Positions 43,553 through 56,593 of a DNA stretch of 64,000 bases are shown here, one piece after another. Location of the stretch: the NCBI RefSeq assembly GCF_015040615.1, contig NZ_CP060402.1:2728001-2792000 (forward strand), in the 5' to 3' direction. Numbering within the stretch: the stretch's first letter is position 1; each line of letters opens with the position of its first letter. The notes under the pieces are model-generated. The model searched no databases and was not told the origin of the DNA. It saw only the letters and a program-made list of their open reading frames with translations. The translations under genes and the position numbers were made by a program. Source of the stretch: Microbacterium sp. YJN-G. Its GTDB lineage: Bacteria; Actinomycetota; Actinomycetes; Actinomycetales; Microbacteriaceae.

Positions 43553-44244
43553 TCCCCTTGTCGCACGGAGCGGAAGACGGGCATAGGCAGGCTCATGCCG
43601 ACGGTCTCGGTCGGCGGGCCCTCATTGACGAGTGCGAGCACGCGCTCGCGGATGCGCTGGTCGACCTTCGGCAGCGACAGCGTGACGGCGCGGACGACAT
43701 CCGCCCATGGGCTGTCCATGCCCTCGAGCGCCGCCCGCAGCACCTCGATCCCCTCGCGGTGCGCGGCGAGCACGGCATCCGCCACATCCGACTGCGAACG
43801 GGCCGAGAACTCCAGCACCGCCGGCAGGTAGTCGGGCAGCTCCTGCGCGTCGAACTCCCACCCGGCCGCGCGGTACGCGTCCAGGAAGGTGACCAGCGCG
43901 GTGCCGCGGCGGCGCGTGTCGCCGGTCGCGTAATAGCTGAGGTACAGCGAGCACTTGCGCTTCATGTCGAAGGTCGTCACGTACAGCTTCTGCAGATCGG
44001 ATGCCCCGGTCTCGCGCGCCCGCCGAAGGAACTTCTGCAGCGCCTCGGCGACCGCGTCGGGCAGCGTCACCGCGTTGGCCTCGAACACGTCGAGCCGCTC
44101 GAACCACTGCGCGTCGGGGTAGTCGAGCAGCAGCGATGCCAGCATGTGCACGGTCTGCCGCTGCGCGGCGGTGAGGGATGCCGGTGTCAGCGCATCCGGC
44201 ATCCGGCGCCGCGGAGTGACCCGCGGCGGTAGCACGGTGCTCAT
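43549..44244 (-). CDS. narJ: Nitrate reductase molybdenum cofactor assembly chaperone NarJ
   Basis: A 231-residue helical chaperone with LLDYPDAQWFERLDVFE, LQKLYVTTFDMKRKCSLYL and DTRRRGTALVTFLDAYRAAGW, the typical NarJ core. It holds apo-NarGH for cofactor insertion. Start overlaps the narH stop. Confidence 0.93.
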   Translation of the reverse strand: MSTVLPPRVTPRRRMPDALTPASLTAAQRQTVHMLASLLLDYPDAQWFERLDVFEANAVTLPDAVAEALQKFLRRARETGASDLQKLYVTTFDMKRKCSLYLSYYATGDTRRRGTALVTFLDAYRAAGWEFDAQELPDYLPAVLEFSARSQSDVADAVLAAHREGIEVLRAALEGMDSPWADVVRAVTLSLPKVDQRIRERVLALVNEGPPTETVGMSLPMPVFRSVRQGE

Positions 44245-45916
44245 GACGTGCCCCCGTCATCGTCGTCGTACGTGCGCTCCTCGGCGACCTCGGACGGCGG
44301 GAACAGCCCGGTGGGCCGGCCGTTGCCGTCCCAGTTGAGCAGGTTGACCCGGCCCGGCGTCGACGGGCTGTCGGCGGTCTGCCGGTCGGCGAGCGCGTGG
44401 AAGTTCTCGACTGCGACCGGCACTGCCGAGCCGCTGGCCGCGCCGAACGGTCCGCCGGCGCCGCCCATGCCGGGCCCGCCCTCGAAGTCCAGCGAGCACG
44501 CCATCTCCTCGAGGTCGTGCGCCTGCTCGTAGTGCGCGGCCGGGATGACGTAGCGCTCCTCGTACTTCGCGATCGCGAGCAGCCGGTACATCTCCTCGAT
44601 CTGCGCGCCGGTCATGCCGACCGCGGTCGCGATGCCCTCCTCGCGCTCACCGTCGATGCTGATGCCCCGCATGTACGAGCGCATCGCTGCGAGCTTGCGC
44701 AGCGCGGCATCCACCGGCTTCACGTCGCCAGCGGTGAACAGCTCGGCCAGGTAGCCGATCGGGATGCGCAGCTTGTCGATCGCCGCGAACAGCGTGCGGG
44801 CATCCTCACCGTCGTTGCCGGATCCCGTGACGACGTCGACCACGGGCGAGAGCGGCGGGATGTACCAGACCATCGGCATGGTGCGGTACTCGGGGTGCAG
44901 CGGCAGCGCCACCTGGTAGTCGTTGATGAGACGCCAGATCGGGCTGCGCTGGGCGGCCTCGATCCAGTCCTCAGCGATGCCGTCGCGACGGGCGGCCTCG
45001 ATGACGGCCGGGTCGTGCGGGTCCAGCAGCACCGAGCGCTGTGCGGCGAGCAGCTCGTGCTCGTCCTCGACGGCGGCGGCCTCGGCCACGCGGTCTGCGT
45101 CGTAGAGCACCAGGCCGAGGTACCGCAGGCGACCCACGCAAGTCTCGGAGCATACGGTGGGCAGGCCCACCTCGATGCGCGGGTAGCACATCGTGCACTT
45201 CTCGGCCTTGCCGGTCTTGTGGTTGAAGTAGACCTTCTTGTACGGGCAGCCCGAGATGCACATGCGCCATCCGCGGCAGGCATCCTGGTCCACGAGGACG
45301 ATGCCGTCCTCCTGTCGCTTGTACATCGCACCGGACGGGCAGGAGGCCACGCACGACGGGTTCAGGCAGTGTTCGCAGATCCGCGGCAGGTAGAACATGA
45401 AGGCCTTCTCGAACTCGGCCTGCACCTCGCCGCTCATCTTCTGAAGGATCGGGTCCTCGTGCATGGTCTCGAGCGACCCGCCCAGGTCGTCATCCCAGTT
45501 CGCCGACCACGACACCTTCATGTCCTTGCCGGTGATGAGGCTCTTCGGCCGCGCCACCGGGGTGTGGTCGCCGCTGGGCGCGTTCACGAGCATGTCGTAG
45601 TCGTAGGTCCACGGCTCGTAGTAGTCGTCGATGCCCGGCAGCTTCGGGTTCGAGAAGATCCGCGCCAGCTTGGCGAGCCGGCCGCCGCTGCGCAGCCGCA
45701 GCCGGCCGCGCTTGTCGCGCACCCAGCCGCCGCCCCACTTCTCCTGGTCCTCGTAGCCGCGGGGGTAGCCGACACCGGGACGGGTCTCGACGTTGTTGAA
45801 CCACACGTACTCCACGCCGGTGCGGTTCGTCCACGCCTGCTTGCAGGTCACCGAGCAGGTGTGACATCCGATGCACTTGTCGAGGTTCATCACCATCGAC
45901 ATCTGCGCCATGACCT

Positions 45917-45920
<4 letters not shown>
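44241..45920 (-). CDS. narH: Respiratory nitrate reductase beta subunit NarH
   Basis: A 559-residue iron-sulfur protein with four cysteine groups: CIGCHTCSVTC, CEHCLNPSCVASCPSG, CRGWRMCISGCPYKK (Trp instead of Cys, the [3Fe-4S] site of NarH) and CTMCYPRIEVGLPTVCSETC. It passes electrons from NarI to NarG. ATG 45920 overlaps the narG stop (ATGA). The open frame further upstream is only shadow of narG. Confidence 0.96.
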
Positions 45921-49639
<3,719 letters not shown>

Positions 49640-49744
49640 CGCCGCTCCTTCCCGGGAGTACACGTGGTACTTCAGCATCCTGCCTGGAGGCCCTCGGACG
49701 GCACAAGGGCGCGCCGTTTTTAATCGATCGGACCGGTGCAGGAC

Positions 49745-49765
49745 CGCCGGAGTTTATTTCCGGCG
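49745..49765. promoter_or_regulatory. Palindrome in the narG-narK divergent promoter region
   Basis: CGCCGGA-gtttatt-TCCGGCG, perfect 7+7 arms around an AT-rich centre, in the 186-bp gap between narG and narK. A second inverted pair GCGCGC-gaa-GCGCGC is at about 49779-49793. The first is a plausible operator for a nitrate or oxygen regulator acting on both genes. Confidence 0.5.
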
Positions 49766-49825
49766 CGCACTGTAGCCATCGCGCGCGAAGCGCGCTACCG
49801 TCGCCGATATCGAAAGGGAAGCCTG

Positions 49826-51049
49826 ATGACTGCTCCGACCACTGCCGCCGCGCCATCGACGACCGAACTCACCGGCGGATTCGCCCAGGTGCTGCTGGCA
49901 ACGCTCGCTTCCACCATAGGTTTCTGGGCCTGGATGTCGATATCCCCGCTGCAGCAGACCTACGCTACCGAGATGGGCCTGGATGAGGGTCAGATCTCGC
50001 TGATGCTCGCCACGCCCGTGCTGGTCGGCGCCCTGGGCCGTATCGTGATCGGCGCGATGACCGACCGCTTCGGCGGCCGGAAGATGTTCACCGCGGTGCT
50101 GCTGCTCTCGGCCCCCGCCGTGCTGCTGGTCGCCCTCGCCGGCAGCATCGGCAGCTTCCCGCTGCTGATGGTCGCGGGCTTCTACCTGGGCGTCGCCGGC
50201 ACGATCTTCGCGGTCGGCGTGCCGTTCTCGAGCGCCTGGTTCCCGCCGTCGCGGCGCGGTTTCGCGAACGGCGTGTTCGGCATGGGCATGATCGGCACGG
50301 CGGTCTCGGCCCTGGCGACTCCGCGGCTGGCCCAGTCGATCGGCTATCTGCCCACGCACCTGGTCATCGCCGGTGCCCTGGTGGCCATGGCCGCCCTGGT
50401 GTGGTTCTTCATGCGCGAATCGCCGGCGTGGGAGCCGAACCGCGAGAAGCTGGTGCCGAAGGTCGTCGGAGCGCTCAAGCTGCCCGTGACCTGGGAGATG
50501 GCGTTCCTGTACGGCATCGTCTTCGGCGGCTTCGTCGCGTTCTCGAACTTCCTGCCCAAGTACCTCACCACCGTCTACCCCGAAGACGTCGATCCGCTCG
50601 GTGCCGGTGCCCGCACCGCACTGTTCGCGGCAGCGGCCGTGGTCGCCCGCCCGATCGGCGGTGTGCTCGCCGACCGCTTCGGCCCGAAGGTGGTCTCGCT
50701 GGTCTCGCTGGGCGGCATCGTCACGCTCGCCTACGTCGTCGGGCAGCAGCCGCCGGAGGGTATCGTGACGGGTGTGACGTTCATCCTGATGGCCTCGGCG
50801 ATGGGTCTGGGCATGGGTGCCGTCTTCGCGTGGATCGGCCCGTCGACGCCGAAGGAGAAGGTCGGCGCGGTCAGCGGCGTCGTGGCGGCGGCCGGTGGTC
50901 TGGGCGGTTACTTCCCGCCCCTCGTCATGGGTGCCACCTACCACCCCGAGTCGAACTCGTACTCGCTGGGCCTGTGGCTGCTCGTGCTCGTCGGCGCGTT
51001 CGCGCTGGTCGTCGCCGGCATGCTGCGCGATGTGGGGCGGAAGGCCTGA
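49826..51049 (+). CDS. narK: Nitrate/nitrite transporter NarK
   Basis: A 407-residue MFS protein, about 12 helices, with GRIVIGAMTDRFGGRKMF (motif A), FANGVFGMGMIGTA and GVVAAAGGLGGYFPP, the two nitrate signature regions. ATG 49826 has AAAGGGAAG upstream. It imports nitrate and/or exports nitrite for NarGHJI, from which it diverges. moaA follows after 3 bp. Confidence 0.93.
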   Translation: MTAPTTAAAPSTTELTGGFAQVLLATLASTIGFWAWMSISPLQQTYATEMGLDEGQISLMLATPVLVGALGRIVIGAMTDRFGGRKMFTAVLLLSAPAVLLVALAGSIGSFPLLMVAGFYLGVAGTIFAVGVPFSSAWFPPSRRGFANGVFGMGMIGTAVSALATPRLAQSIGYLPTHLVIAGALVAMAALVWFFMRESPAWEPNREKLVPKVVGALKLPVTWEMAFLYGIVFGGFVAFSNFLPKYLTTVYPEDVDPLGAGARTALFAAAAVVARPIGGVLADRFGPKVVSLVSLGGIVTLAYVVGQQPPEGIVTGVTFILMASAMGLGMGAVFAWIGPSTPKEKVGAVSGVVAAAGGLGGYFPPLVMGATYHPESNSYSLGLWLLVLVGAFALVVAGMLRDVGRKA

Positions 51050-51052
51050 CCC

Positions 51053-52111
51053 GTGGTCGCCGTGCCCGTCACCATCGCATCCTCCCCGCCCCGGGAGGAC
51101 ACGCGACGGATGCCGGACGCCGGACCCCTGCTCGACACGCACGGCCGCGTGCACCGCGACCTGCGCATATCGCTGACCGACCGCTGCTCGCTACGCTGCA
51201 CCTACTGCATGCCCGAGCAGGGCAACGAATGGCTCGCGCGGGAGTCGATCCTCTCCACGGATGAGATCGTGCGCGTCGCGACGATCGCGGCGGATGCCGG
51301 GATCACGACGTTCCGGCTCACCGGCGGCGAGCCTCTGCTGCGCCGCGACATCACCGAGGTCGTGCGGCGCCTGGCCGCCGTGGAGTCGCCGTCGGGACCC
51401 GTGCAGGTCGCGATGACGACCAACGGGATCGTGCTGGCCGAGAAGCTCGACGAGCTGATCGATGCGGGCCTGAACCGGCTGAACATCTCGATCGACACGC
51501 TGCGCCGCGACCGCTTCGCCGCCCTCACCCGGCGCGACCGGATCGACGATGTCATGCGCGGGATCGCCGCGGCCGCAGCATCCGGACTGCGTCCCCTCAA
51601 GCTCAACACCGTCGCGATGCGCGGCGTGAACGACGATGAGCTGCAGGACCTCGTGGCGTTCGCGCTCGATCACGGAGCCGAGCTGCGCTTCATCGAGCAG
51701 ATGCCGCTGGATGCCGGGCACACCTGGAACCGCAGCACGATGGTCACCCGCGAGGAGATCCTCGAGTCGCTGTCGCAGCGGTGGGAGCTGACCCCCGTTC
51801 CCGGACGCGGTGGAGCGCCGGCAGAGCGGTGGCGACTCGACGGCGGCGCCACGGTCGGCGTGATCGCCTCGGTGACGGCACCGTTCTGCGGGGCCTGCGA
51901 CCGGTTGCGGCTGACCGCCGACGGCCAGCTGCGCAACTGCCTGTTCTCGACGCACGAGTTCGACCTGCTGCCTGCCCTGCGCAGCGGGGCGGCGGATGCC
52001 GAGCTCGAGGAGGTGCTGCGCCGGTGCGTGTGGGCGAAGCTTCCGGGGCACGCGATCGACGACCCGTCGTTCCTGCAGCCCGCGCGCGGGATGAACGCGA
52101 TCGGCGGCTGA
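51053..52111 (+). CDS. moaA: GTP 3',8-cyclase MoaA
   Basis: A 352-residue radical SAM enzyme. The N-terminal cluster is CSLRCTYC (Cys45, 49, 52), FRLTGGEPLLRRD follows, and the second cluster is CGACDRLRLTADGQLRNC, ending in the conserved NAIGG. It makes the first step of molybdopterin synthesis. GTG 51053 is 3 bp after narK stop; ATG at 51110 is an alternative that would give 333 residues and still contain everything. Confidence 0.94.
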   Translation: MVAVPVTIASSPPREDTRRMPDAGPLLDTHGRVHRDLRISLTDRCSLRCTYCMPEQGNEWLARESILSTDEIVRVATIAADAGITTFRLTGGEPLLRRDITEVVRRLAAVESPSGPVQVAMTTNGIVLAEKLDELIDAGLNRLNISIDTLRRDRFAALTRRDRIDDVMRGIAAAAASGLRPLKLNTVAMRGVNDDELQDLVAFALDHGAELRFIEQMPLDAGHTWNRSTMVTREEILESLSQRWELTPVPGRGGAPAERWRLDGGATVGVIASVTAPFCGACDRLRLTADGQLRNCLFSTHEFDLLPALRSGAADAELEEVLRRCVWAKLPGHAIDDPSFLQPARGMNAIGG

Positions 52112-52135
52112 CGCGATCGGCTGGTCGTGCTGAGT

Positions 52136-53233
52136 TCAGCTGAGGACGACGGGCATCCGCTCCCAGCCGCCCAGCGGCGCGTCGTGGCGCACCGGCGCCT
52201 CGCCCGGTGCCGGCTCGATGAACTGCGTGGCGCCCAGCAGTGCGATGATCACGGCTCGCAGCTCGGCGTAGGAGAGGTCGCGTCCTGGGCAGACGTGCGG
52301 ACCGATGCCGAAGACGAGGTTGTGCTCGGCGTGCGCATGCGGGTCGAAGCCGTCTGAGAAGACCTCCGGGTCGCGGTTGGCCGCGGCCCAGTCCAGCAGC
52401 ACCGGCGTGCCGGCGTCGATCGGCACCCCCGAGGGGGTGATCGCCGGGCAGGTGGTCACGCGCTTGTTCGCCACGAACGGGTCATCGATCCGCAGGCACT
52501 CCCCGAGGATCGCATCCAGCTCGGCCCGCGCCGCGGCGGCATCCGGGGTCTTTCCGGTCCGGATGCCGTTCGCGAGCATCCGCACCCGCTGCTGCCACCG
52601 GGCTCGCTCCGCGAGCCGGTGGACGACGACGCCGATGCAGCGGGCCAGCGACCCCAGGTCGCCGGCGGTCCAGTTGCGCAGGATCGAGACGATCTCCTCA
52701 TCGGTGAGCGGGCGGCCCTCGACCCGCTCGTCGAGCAGCCGGTGCGTGGCATCGTCGGTCACCGCGTCGCCGCTCTCGCGGGCCGCGCGGTGCGCGTCGA
52801 CCTGGCGGATGACGATCTCGTCGAACCGCTCGGCGAGGGCGGCGTTGTGCTCGGGATCGGGACGCCGTGCACCCGCGTAGTTGTCGGCCATCCAGGTGCG
52901 CAGCTCGTCCTCGAGCTCGGCGGGCCAGCCCAGCCAGCGGCACTGCGCGCGCACGGCGAACACCTCGCCGATGTCGCCGACCGCGTCGATCGTGACGCCG
53001 TGCGGCAGCCCGCCGATGACGTCGGCGGCGACCTCGTCGAGCAGCGGCTGCAGGCCGTCGACGATCGCCGGGGTCATCTGCCTGTCGACCACGGCGCGGA
53101 ACGCCCGGTGCTCTTCGCCGTCCATGCCGTTGGGCACATGAAGGTGCCGCGACGTGCGGCTCGAGAACGTCTCGGCGTCCTGCGCGGCTGCCATGACATC
53201 GGCATGCCTGACGAGCCGGACCGGTTCGGTCAT
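52136..53233 (-). CDS. Cytochrome P450
   Basis: A 365-residue P450, short for the superfamily (about 400). Haem ligand Cys315 in FGIGPHVCPGRD; ExxR motif in the K helix is ECLR; the I-helix reads WTAGDLGSL, where the usual acid-alcohol pair is altered (no Thr after AG-D). The N-terminus lacks the first A-helix region. It resembles small actinobacterial P450s that act on fatty acids or terpenes; substrate unknown. Converges with moaA. Confidence 0.88.
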   Translation of the reverse strand: MTEPVRLVRHADVMAAAQDAETFSSRTSRHLHVPNGMDGEEHRAFRAVVDRQMTPAIVDGLQPLLDEVAADVIGGLPHGVTIDAVGDIGEVFAVRAQCRWLGWPAELEDELRTWMADNYAGARRPDPEHNAALAERFDEIVIRQVDAHRAARESGDAVTDDATHRLLDERVEGRPLTDEEIVSILRNWTAGDLGSLARCIGVVVHRLAERARWQQRVRMLANGIRTGKTPDAAAARAELDAILGECLRIDDPFVANKRVTTCPAITPSGVPIDAGTPVLLDWAAANRDPEVFSDGFDPHAHAEHNLVFGIGPHVCPGRDLSYAELRAVIIALLGATQFIEPAPGEAPVRHDAPLGGWERMPVVLS

Positions 53234-53357
53234 CGCACCTCCCGCGGATCTGCGTCTCCTGCCACGCTACCGGGATTCTGAGGACACTCGCACCGTGAAT
53301 ATCCACAGCCCCGGGCGGTTGCCGCCCGACGTCGGATGCCGCGGATAGCCTTGCTGC

Positions 53358-54728
53358 ATGGCCACCACCCGTCGACCCGCCCCTCCCGCGTTCGCCTGCA
53401 CCGAGTGCGGCTGGACGACGGCGAAGTGGGTCGGCCGCTGCGGCGAGTGCCAGCAGTGGGGCACCGTGCAGGAGCAGGCCGCGAAGACCGGGATCGTCCG
53501 GCAGACGGATGCCGTTGCCCCGGCCGCCGAGCGCGCCGCCCGCCCGATCACGCAGATCACCACGACCGACGCACCTCGCCGCACGAGCGGCGTCGGCGAG
53601 TTCGACCGGGTGCTCGGCGGCGGGATCGTGCCGGGAGCCGCGATCCTGCTCTCGGGGGAGCCCGGGGTCGGCAAGTCGACGCTGCTGCTCGAGGTCGCGG
53701 CGGCGACCGCGCGGGCCGGCCGGCGCGTGCTGTACGCCAGCGCGGAGGAGTCACCCGCACAGGTGCGACTGCGGGCCGAGCGCACCGGGGCGTTGCACGA
53801 CGAGCTGTACCTGGCGAGCGAGACCGACCTGGCGACGATCCTCGGTCACATCGACGAGGTGCGGCCCGAGCTGGTCATCGTCGATTCGGTGCAGACCGTG
53901 GCATCCGGGCTGATCGACGGGGCGGCCGGTCAGCCGAGCCAGGTGCGCGAGGTGGCGGCGACGCTGATCCGGGTGGCGAAGGACCGCGGGCTGCCTGTCA
54001 TCATCGTCGGGCATGTCACCAAGGACGGCCAAGTCGCAGGGCCGCGTGTGCTCGAGCATCTCGTCGACGTGGTCTGCCACTTCGAGGGCGATCGTCAGAC
54101 GGCGCTGCGCTTCATCCGCGCGCTGAAGAACCGGTTCGGCCCCACCGACGAGGTCGGCTGCTTCGAGATGACCGGTGCCGGCATCGCCGAGGTGCCCGAC
54201 CCGAGCGGGCTGTTCCTCTCGCAGGGTGCGGCCGAGCCCGGAACCTGCGTGGCGATCGCGATGGAGGGCAGGCGCGCCCTGCCCGTCGAGGTGCAGGCGC
54301 TGACGATCGAGACCGCGGCTCCCAACCCGCGCCGGGTGGTGCACGGGCTGGACTCGTCGCGGGTGGCGATGGTGCTGGCGATCCTGGAGCGCCGGGCGAA
54401 CATCCCCACGTCGAAGCTCGACGTGTACGTGTCGACGGTGGGCGGGGTGCGCTTCACCGAGCCCGCCGCGGATCTTGCGATCGCAGTGGCCGTCGCCGGG
54501 TCGATCCGGCAGGTGCCGGTGCCGCGCACGGTCGCTGCGGTCGGTGAGCTGTCGCTGGCCGGCGAGATCCGCCCGGTGACGCAGGCCGCGCAGCGGCGCA
54601 GCGAGGCGGCGCGGCTCGGTTACCGGCAGGTGGTCGACGACCGGGCGAAGACGTTGCGCTCCGCTCTCGGCGAGTTGCGCACCCACGACGCCAAGCCGCG
54701 CCGCGGCGAAGGCATCCCGCCCTTCTGA
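53358..54728 (+). CDS. radA: DNA repair protein RadA
   Basis: A 456-residue protein with the N-terminal zinc finger (CTECGW...CGEC, residues 14-31), RecA-like ATPase with Walker A GEPGVGKST, KNRFGPTDEVG, the RadA-specific motif, and a C-terminal Lon-like domain (FTEPAADLAIAVAVA). It acts in branch migration during recombination repair. Confidence 0.95.
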   Translation: MATTRRPAPPAFACTECGWTTAKWVGRCGECQQWGTVQEQAAKTGIVRQTDAVAPAAERAARPITQITTTDAPRRTSGVGEFDRVLGGGIVPGAAILLSGEPGVGKSTLLLEVAAATARAGRRVLYASAEESPAQVRLRAERTGALHDELYLASETDLATILGHIDEVRPELVIVDSVQTVASGLIDGAAGQPSQVREVAATLIRVAKDRGLPVIIVGHVTKDGQVAGPRVLEHLVDVVCHFEGDRQTALRFIRALKNRFGPTDEVGCFEMTGAGIAEVPDPSGLFLSQGAAEPGTCVAIAMEGRRALPVEVQALTIETAAPNPRRVVHGLDSSRVAMVLAILERRANIPTSKLDVYVSTVGGVRFTEPAADLAIAVAVAGSIRQVPVPRTVAAVGELSLAGEIRPVTQAAQRRSEAARLGYRQVVDDRAKTLRSALGELRTHDAKPRRGEGIPPF

Positions 54729-54734
54729 TCCCTC

Positions 54735-55043
54735 GCTCTGAGCCTCTCGAAGGGCAGCAGCACCAGAAGGTGTCCGAAATGAGCAGGGGCCACGCGCCCC
54801 GGAGGCTCCGCGCAGCGCGGAGCGATGCGTGGAGTGGGGCGTGGGGATAGGTCCCTGAGGCTCTCGAAGGGCCCCAACCCAGCAGGGCGTCGCACTTGAG
54901 CAGGGGCCACGCGCCCCGGAGGCTCCGCGCAGCGCGGAGCGATGCGTGGAGTGGGGCGTGGGGATGGGTCCCTGAGGCTCTCGAAGGGCCCCAGCACCAG
55001 CGGCGTGGGGATGGGTGCTTCGACAGGCTCAGCAACCCATCGG
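54735..55043. repeat. 97-bp direct repeats and CTTCGACAGG-family units after radA
   Basis: Two 97-bp copies at 54780-54876 and 54897-54993 differ at one base (54849 a versus g). Each ends with the CCTGAGGCTCTCGAAGGGCC unit of the dispersed repeat, and more units are at about 54738-54755 and 55017-55040. Within each copy GCTCCGCGC and GCGCGGAGC make a stem. No gene in this 326-bp interval. Confidence 0.85.
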
Positions 55044-55054
55044 CGCAGCCGGCG

Positions 55055-55297
55055 TCAGGCCCGGGGGTCGCTCGGGCCGCCGCGCGTGCCCTTGTGCGCC
55101 TCCTCGATGATGCGCACGTTGCTCACTGCGACGGAGTCGGCCATGAGCAGGTCGAGCGACGTGATGAACAACCGTCCGATCTCCTCATCCGTGGCATCGG
55201 GTCCCGGCAGATCCACGCGGAAGCCCTGCGCCTGCAGTCCGCCCTCGTTCGAGAAGGTGACCTCGGCGTCGAAGATCGCCCGGTACTGGGCCGTCAC
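55055..55297 (-). CDS. Small conserved hypothetical protein
   Basis: An 80-residue protein (MTAQYRAIFDAEVTFSNEGG...), mixed alpha/beta by composition, no membrane segment. Start overlaps the stop of the SseB-like gene at 55294 (ATGA-type), so the two form an operon. No family recognised; a real gene judged by codon use and overlap. Confidence 0.7.
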   Translation of the reverse strand: MTAQYRAIFDAEVTFSNEGGLQAQGFRVDLPGPDATDEEIGRLFITSLDLLMADSVAVSNVRIIEEAHKGTRGGPSDPRA

Positions 55298-55704
55298 GCC
55301 TGCAGCGCCTTCAGCAGCTCGGCGGGCGGGGCCTGCATGGGGTGGGGCCCGGCGATGTCGAGGAAGACGGTGGTGATCGTGTCGCGGTGGGTGGTGAGGA
55401 ACGCGGTGAGCCAGGCCGGCGAATAGATCCCGACCCCCGGAGGCAGGTTCGCGGGCTTGTTGCGGGCGTCGCTGAACAGCAGCAGCGCCACGTCGCCGGT
55501 GCTCTGGTCGCGGTAGGTCCAGACCTCGCCGCCGTCGAGCGGATTATCGCGCGGGCCGGGCTTGATCAGCGGCACGACGGTGTTCCCGTTGCGCAGCGCC
55601 AGCGCGACAGCCGCCATGTCCTGCTTCTCGAGTGCCTGTGCGAGCGCCTCGGACCGGAAGTCCTGGGGTGCGGGGCGCTTCGCGCCTGCCCTCTTCTTCG
55701 CCAT
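55294..55704 (-). CDS. SseB-like domain protein
   Basis: A 136-residue soluble protein. A basic N-terminus (AKKRAGAKRPAPQDF) precedes a domain with LALRNGNTVVPLI, ALLLFSDARNKP and GVGIYSPAWLTAFLTTH, similar to SseB-type domains in actinobacteria. Function unknown. Follows a strong hairpin at 55743-55790 and overlaps the next small gene. Confidence 0.65.
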   Translation of the reverse strand: MAKKRAGAKRPAPQDFRSEALAQALEKQDMAAVALALRNGNTVVPLIKPGPRDNPLDGGEVWTYRDQSTGDVALLLFSDARNKPANLPPGVGIYSPAWLTAFLTTHRDTITTVFLDIAGPHPMQAPPAELLKALQA

Positions 55705-55742
55705 GCCTCCAGCTTATGAGCCCGAGCCGGCTTAAGAGTGTG

Positions 55743-55790
55743 GGGCCCTCTCGAGTCCTCCATTGGGGACTGGGGTACTCGAGAGGGCCC
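55743..55790. terminator. Perfect 14-bp stem hairpin
   Basis: GGGCCCTCTCGAGT and ACTCGAGAGGGCCC, perfect arms around 20 bases. It is 39 bp upstream of the SseB-like start and downstream of the gene at 55946 on the same strand, so it may be the terminator of the latter or a leader structure. Confidence 0.6.
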
Positions 55791-55945
55791 TCTGATTCTC
55801 ACCGCGGCGATTGTCGGAGCGCTGGGGACGCTTAGAACGACACCACTGGGGATGGCTTCGCCGCACTAGTCCGGAGAACCATGCCCCATGGTATCCCAAA
55901 ATACTGGGAGATGTCAGTACATCCCGGATCGCGATCCGGCTTCTG
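55791..55945. other. Structured intergenic segment, possible small RNA
   Basis: Two further inverted repeats: ACCATG-ccc-CATGGT (55878-55892) and TCCCA-aaatac-TGGGA (55894-55909). Along with 55743-55790 this makes three hairpins in 240 bp with no gene. I do not recognise a known RNA family. Confidence 0.35.
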
Positions 55946-56584
55946 TCACTGCAGGAAGATCTGACGCGATCCGGCGCTTGCGAATCCGCCGATCGAGACG
56001 GTCACGTGGTACGACGCCCCGCCGCCCGGCGCGCGCGGCCGGTTCTTCTCCGCGCAGGTCTGCTCGGACGAGCGGGTGCGATCCCAGACGACCGGCGTGG
56101 CGCTGCGCACGGTCGAGCCGGCCTCGAGCGTCACGATCATGTCGCTCGGGTCGGTCTGGCAGTGCGCCGACTTCCACCACACGTCCGCACCGCTCGTGAC
56201 GGTGAACAGCTGGGTGCGCGATCCGACGTTGAGCGTGCAGTCGCGTGCGCCGATGTTGGTCAGCTCGATCGACAGCTTCGGCAGCACGCCGGCCGCGTAG
56301 CTCTCAGCATCCGTGATGGCCTTCACCTCGACGTCGGTCGCCTCGCAGGCGACCAGCCCCGGGGTCTCCGACGGCGCCGGACTCGGCGCGTCGGTGGGAG
56401 CGGATGCCGTGCCGTCGGGCGCGGCATCCTCAGCATCCGTGGGCTGCGGCGCGCTGGCCGGTGCGTTCCACGGCTGGGCGACCGCCAGCCAGACACCGCC
56501 GACGCCGGCAGCGGCCACGATCAGTACCAGCAGGAGCAGCGCCAGGCGCCGCCTGCGGTACACGGCGGCGGATTGACGAGGCAT
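55946..56584 (-). CDS. Membrane-anchored extracytoplasmic protein, function unknown
   Basis: A 212-residue protein: basic start, one membrane helix (LALLLLVLIVAAAGVGGVWL), a Pro/Ala/Ser/Thr-rich linker (40-75), then a globular beta-rich domain with three or four cysteines (ACEATD, RDCTLNVG, AHCQTD, EQTCAEK) likely disulfide-bonded outside the cell. Seen commonly in Microbacteriaceae; no function known. Confidence 0.7.
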   Translation of the reverse strand: MPRQSAAVYRRRRLALLLLVLIVAAAGVGGVWLAVAQPWNAPASAPQPTDAEDAAPDGTASAPTDAPSPAPSETPGLVACEATDVEVKAITDAESYAAGVLPKLSIELTNIGARDCTLNVGSRTQLFTVTSGADVWWKSAHCQTDPSDMIVTLEAGSTVRSATPVVWDRTRSSEQTCAEKNRPRAPGGGASYHVTVSIGGFASAGSRQIFLQ

Positions 56585-56593
56585 GTCTCCAGG

